From the NCBI GenBank assembly GCA_030607635.1, contig JAUWJP010000101.1, positions 1 to 6,508 on the forward strand: 6,508 nt of DNA. The letters run 5' to 3'. Each line of letters opens with the position of its first letter. Positions within the stretch are counted from its first letter, which is position 1. Below are positions 5,413-6,508 of this stretch, one piece after another. The notes beneath the pieces are model-generated. The model was not told where the DNA came from, did no database searches, and saw only the letters and a program-made list of their open reading frames with translations. A program made the translations under genes and the position numbers. Source of the stretch: Candidatus Aminicenantota bacterium (GTDB lineage Bacteria > Acidobacteriota > Aminicenantia > Aminicenantales > Aminicenantaceae).

Positions 5413-6303
5413 ATGTATGAACAGATTGCCCGCAACAAAAGAAAGTCTTTCTTTCTCATCTTGTTTTTCGCTTGTCTGATTTTTGCTTTAGCCTGGATTT
5501 TTGGAGAGTTGACAGATTTGGGTCCTTATGGTTTGGTCCTAGCTGCCGTCATAGCTATTGCCATGACCTTTGGCAGCTATTATTCGAGCGATAAAATCGT
5601 CCTGGCCATAAGCAGGGCTAAACCAGTAGAAAAGAAAGATTACCCACATCTTTATAATGTAGTGGAGGGATTGGCTATCGCTGCAGGATTACCCAAGCCA
5701 CGCTGTTACATCATCGATGATACGGCCCCTAATGCTTTTGCTTCGGGGCGCAATCCAAAAAACTCTGTCATCGTAGTCACCAAAGGTTTGCTCCAAAAGC
5801 TAAACCGAGTAGAACTGGAGGGTGTGATTGCCCATGAGATGTCGCATATAAAGAATTATGATATTCTTATTCAGACTCTGGCTGTAGTCATGGTCGGAGT
5901 TGTCGTCCTCCTCAGCGATTGGATCCTCAGGACGTTTCTATGGGGAGGAAGAAGAAGAAGGAGCAGCAGAGGAGGCGGGAACGCCGGCGCAATCATTATT
6001 GTAGTGGGTTTAGTGTTAGCTGTGCTTTCTCCTCTTATTTCCCAGCTAATCCGATTAGCTGTTTCGCGCAAAAGAGAATTCCTGGCGGATGCAGATGGGG
6101 CTCTCCTCACACGCTATCCTCCTGGTTTGGCTTCCGCCCTCAAGAAGCTGGCTTCAGATAGGGAGCCTTTGGAGGCAGCCAACAAAGCGACCGCTCATCT
6201 TTATATAGTGAATCCGCTCAAGGATATAAAGGGGCCAGTTAATAAGTTATTCAGCACGCACCCGCCCATCGAAGAAAGGGTAGCTGCCTTGGATGAGATG
6301 TGA
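5413..6303 (+). CDS. htpX: Membrane M48 zinc metalloprotease HtpX
   Basis: HtpX is an inner-membrane zinc endopeptidase that cleaves damaged or misfolded membrane proteins with its active site facing the cytosol, overlapping in role with FtsH. The 296 residues are the usual length. Membrane segments lie near 13-31, 38-56, 153-172 and 192-212. The zinc motif HEMSH is at 141-145, and the third ligand is probably E222 in SRKREFLADADGA (218-230), the same numbering as E. coli HtpX. PNAFASGRNP (106-115) and STHPPIEERV (281-290) are typical family motifs. A loop of arginines, serines and glycines (178-190) joins segments 3 and 4. The ATG at 5413 is the first in frame after a TAG at 5398 but has no good Shine-Dalgarno sequence, only purine-rich AAGAGATAGATAAAG upstream, so translation may be weak or helped by lemA. 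It is probably cotranscribed with lemA. Confidence 0.95.
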   Translation: MYEQIARNKRKSFFLILFFACLIFALAWIFGELTDLGPYGLVLAAVIAIAMTFGSYYSSDKIVLAISRAKPVEKKDYPHLYNVVEGLAIAAGLPKPRCYIIDDTAPNAFASGRNPKNSVIVVTKGLLQKLNRVELEGVIAHEMSHIKNYDILIQTLAVVMVGVVVLLSDWILRTFLWGGRRRRSSRGGGNAGAIIIVVGLVLAVLSPLISQLIRLAVSRKREFLADADGALLTRYPPGLASALKKLASDREPLEAANKATAHLYIVNPLKDIKGPVNKLFSTHPPIEERVAALDEM

Positions 6304-6305
6304 AT

Positions 6306-6386
6306 GCTTATCCCTTATCTTAAATTAGTTAATATTGTGAAGCGGTGGATAATTGTATAGATTAAGATACAAGGTGGGATAAAAGC
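6306..6386. repeat. Imperfect inverted repeat after htpX
   Basis: GCTTATCCC (6306-6314) and GGGATAAAAGC (6376-6386) can pair apart from two extra bases. Inside them TATCTTAA (6316-6323) pairs perfectly with TTAAGATA (6362-6369). CCTT and AAGG fit between the two blocks with a small bulge. The intervening loop is about 38 bases. There is no T-run after it, so it is not a canonical terminator. It could protect or end the htpX mRNA, or be a remnant of a small repeat element. Confidence 0.4.
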
Positions 6387-6388
6387 TA

Positions 6389-6417
6389 TTGAAAGTGCGA
6401 GGCTTTAATATTATAAT
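6389..6417 (+). promoter_or_regulatory. Promoter of the tRNA-Asp gene
   Basis: TTGAAA (6389-6394, 4 of 6) and TATAAT (6412-6417, perfect) are separated by exactly 17 bases. Transcription would start near 6424, giving a precursor leader of about eight bases before the mature tRNA 5' end. Confidence 0.8.
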
Positions 6418-6431
6418 TGTAATCCCCAGGT

Positions 6432-6508
6432 GGGGTCGTAGTTCAGATGGATAGAACGCCGGCCTGTCACGCCGGAGGTCGCGAGTTCAAGTCTCGTCGG
6501 CCCCGCCA
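6432..6508 (+). tRNA. tRNA-Asp (anticodon GUC)
   Basis: A complete 77-base cloverleaf can be drawn. The acceptor stem GGGGTCG pairs with CGGCCCC (one T-G pair). The D stem is GTTC/GAAC. The anticodon stem CCGGC/GCCGG encloses loop CTGTCAC with anticodon GTC, reading GAC and GAT (Asp). The variable loop is AGGTC. The T stem GCGAG/CTCGT encloses TTCAAGT. The discriminator base is G, as expected for Asp, and CCA is encoded. The window stops exactly at the final A, so the terminator or any following tRNA is not visible. Confidence 0.97.

Noticed and set aside
6432..6508. tRNA-Asp as an integration site for a mobile element
   Set aside because: tRNA 3' ends are common attachment sites, but no integrase or repeated tRNA fragment is visible and the window ends at CCA, so nothing supports it.

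Overview
The window looks like chromosomal DNA of a bacterium with moderate base composition (mid-40s percent GC by eye). It uses ATG starts, mostly strong Shine-Dalgarno sites and sigma-70-type promoters. I cannot name the phylum. The citrate synthase is of the mitochondrial/eukaryote-like type, which is known from Geobacteraceae and some other bacteria, so it narrows the field without settling it. No mobile element, CRISPR array or phage gene is visible.

Left part (1-2844, minus strand): a probable three-gene unit read from right to left. It holds homoserine dehydrogenase (hom), a 411-residue protein I do not recognise, and an SDR oxidoreductase cut by the left edge. The gaps are 69 and 38 bp, contain no terminator, and each gene has its own good ribosome binding site. 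Hom makes homoserine, the branch point to threonine and methionine. The roles of the other two are unknown.

Middle (2845-4554): a 408-bp gap, then the citrate synthase gene on the minus strand. The gap holds a hairpin at 3063-3094, an inverted repeat at 2994-3007 and, on the plus strand, a promoter-like pair at 3105-3133. About 60 bp downstream of that pair is a 13-bp hairpin with a T7 tail. Together these suggest a short noncoding RNA of about 90 nt that ends tail-to-tail with the citrate synthase transcript. Its CU-rich 5' part matches the complement of the hom Shine-Dalgarno region over 9 nt.

Right part (4555-6508): a divergent promoter region with a near-consensus promoter for citrate synthase on the minus strand and a weaker one for lemA on the plus strand. 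The lemA-htpX pair follows, encoding a membrane-anchored LemA protein and a membrane M48 zinc protease, a plausible envelope-maintenance unit. After an imperfect inverted repeat there is a complete tRNA-Asp(GUC) gene with encoded CCA and its own near-consensus promoter. The window ends on the last base of CCA.

Most genes here are ordinary core functions. The parts most worth a second look are the candidate small RNA, the unassigned 411-residue protein and the SDR with an altered nucleotide-binding motif.
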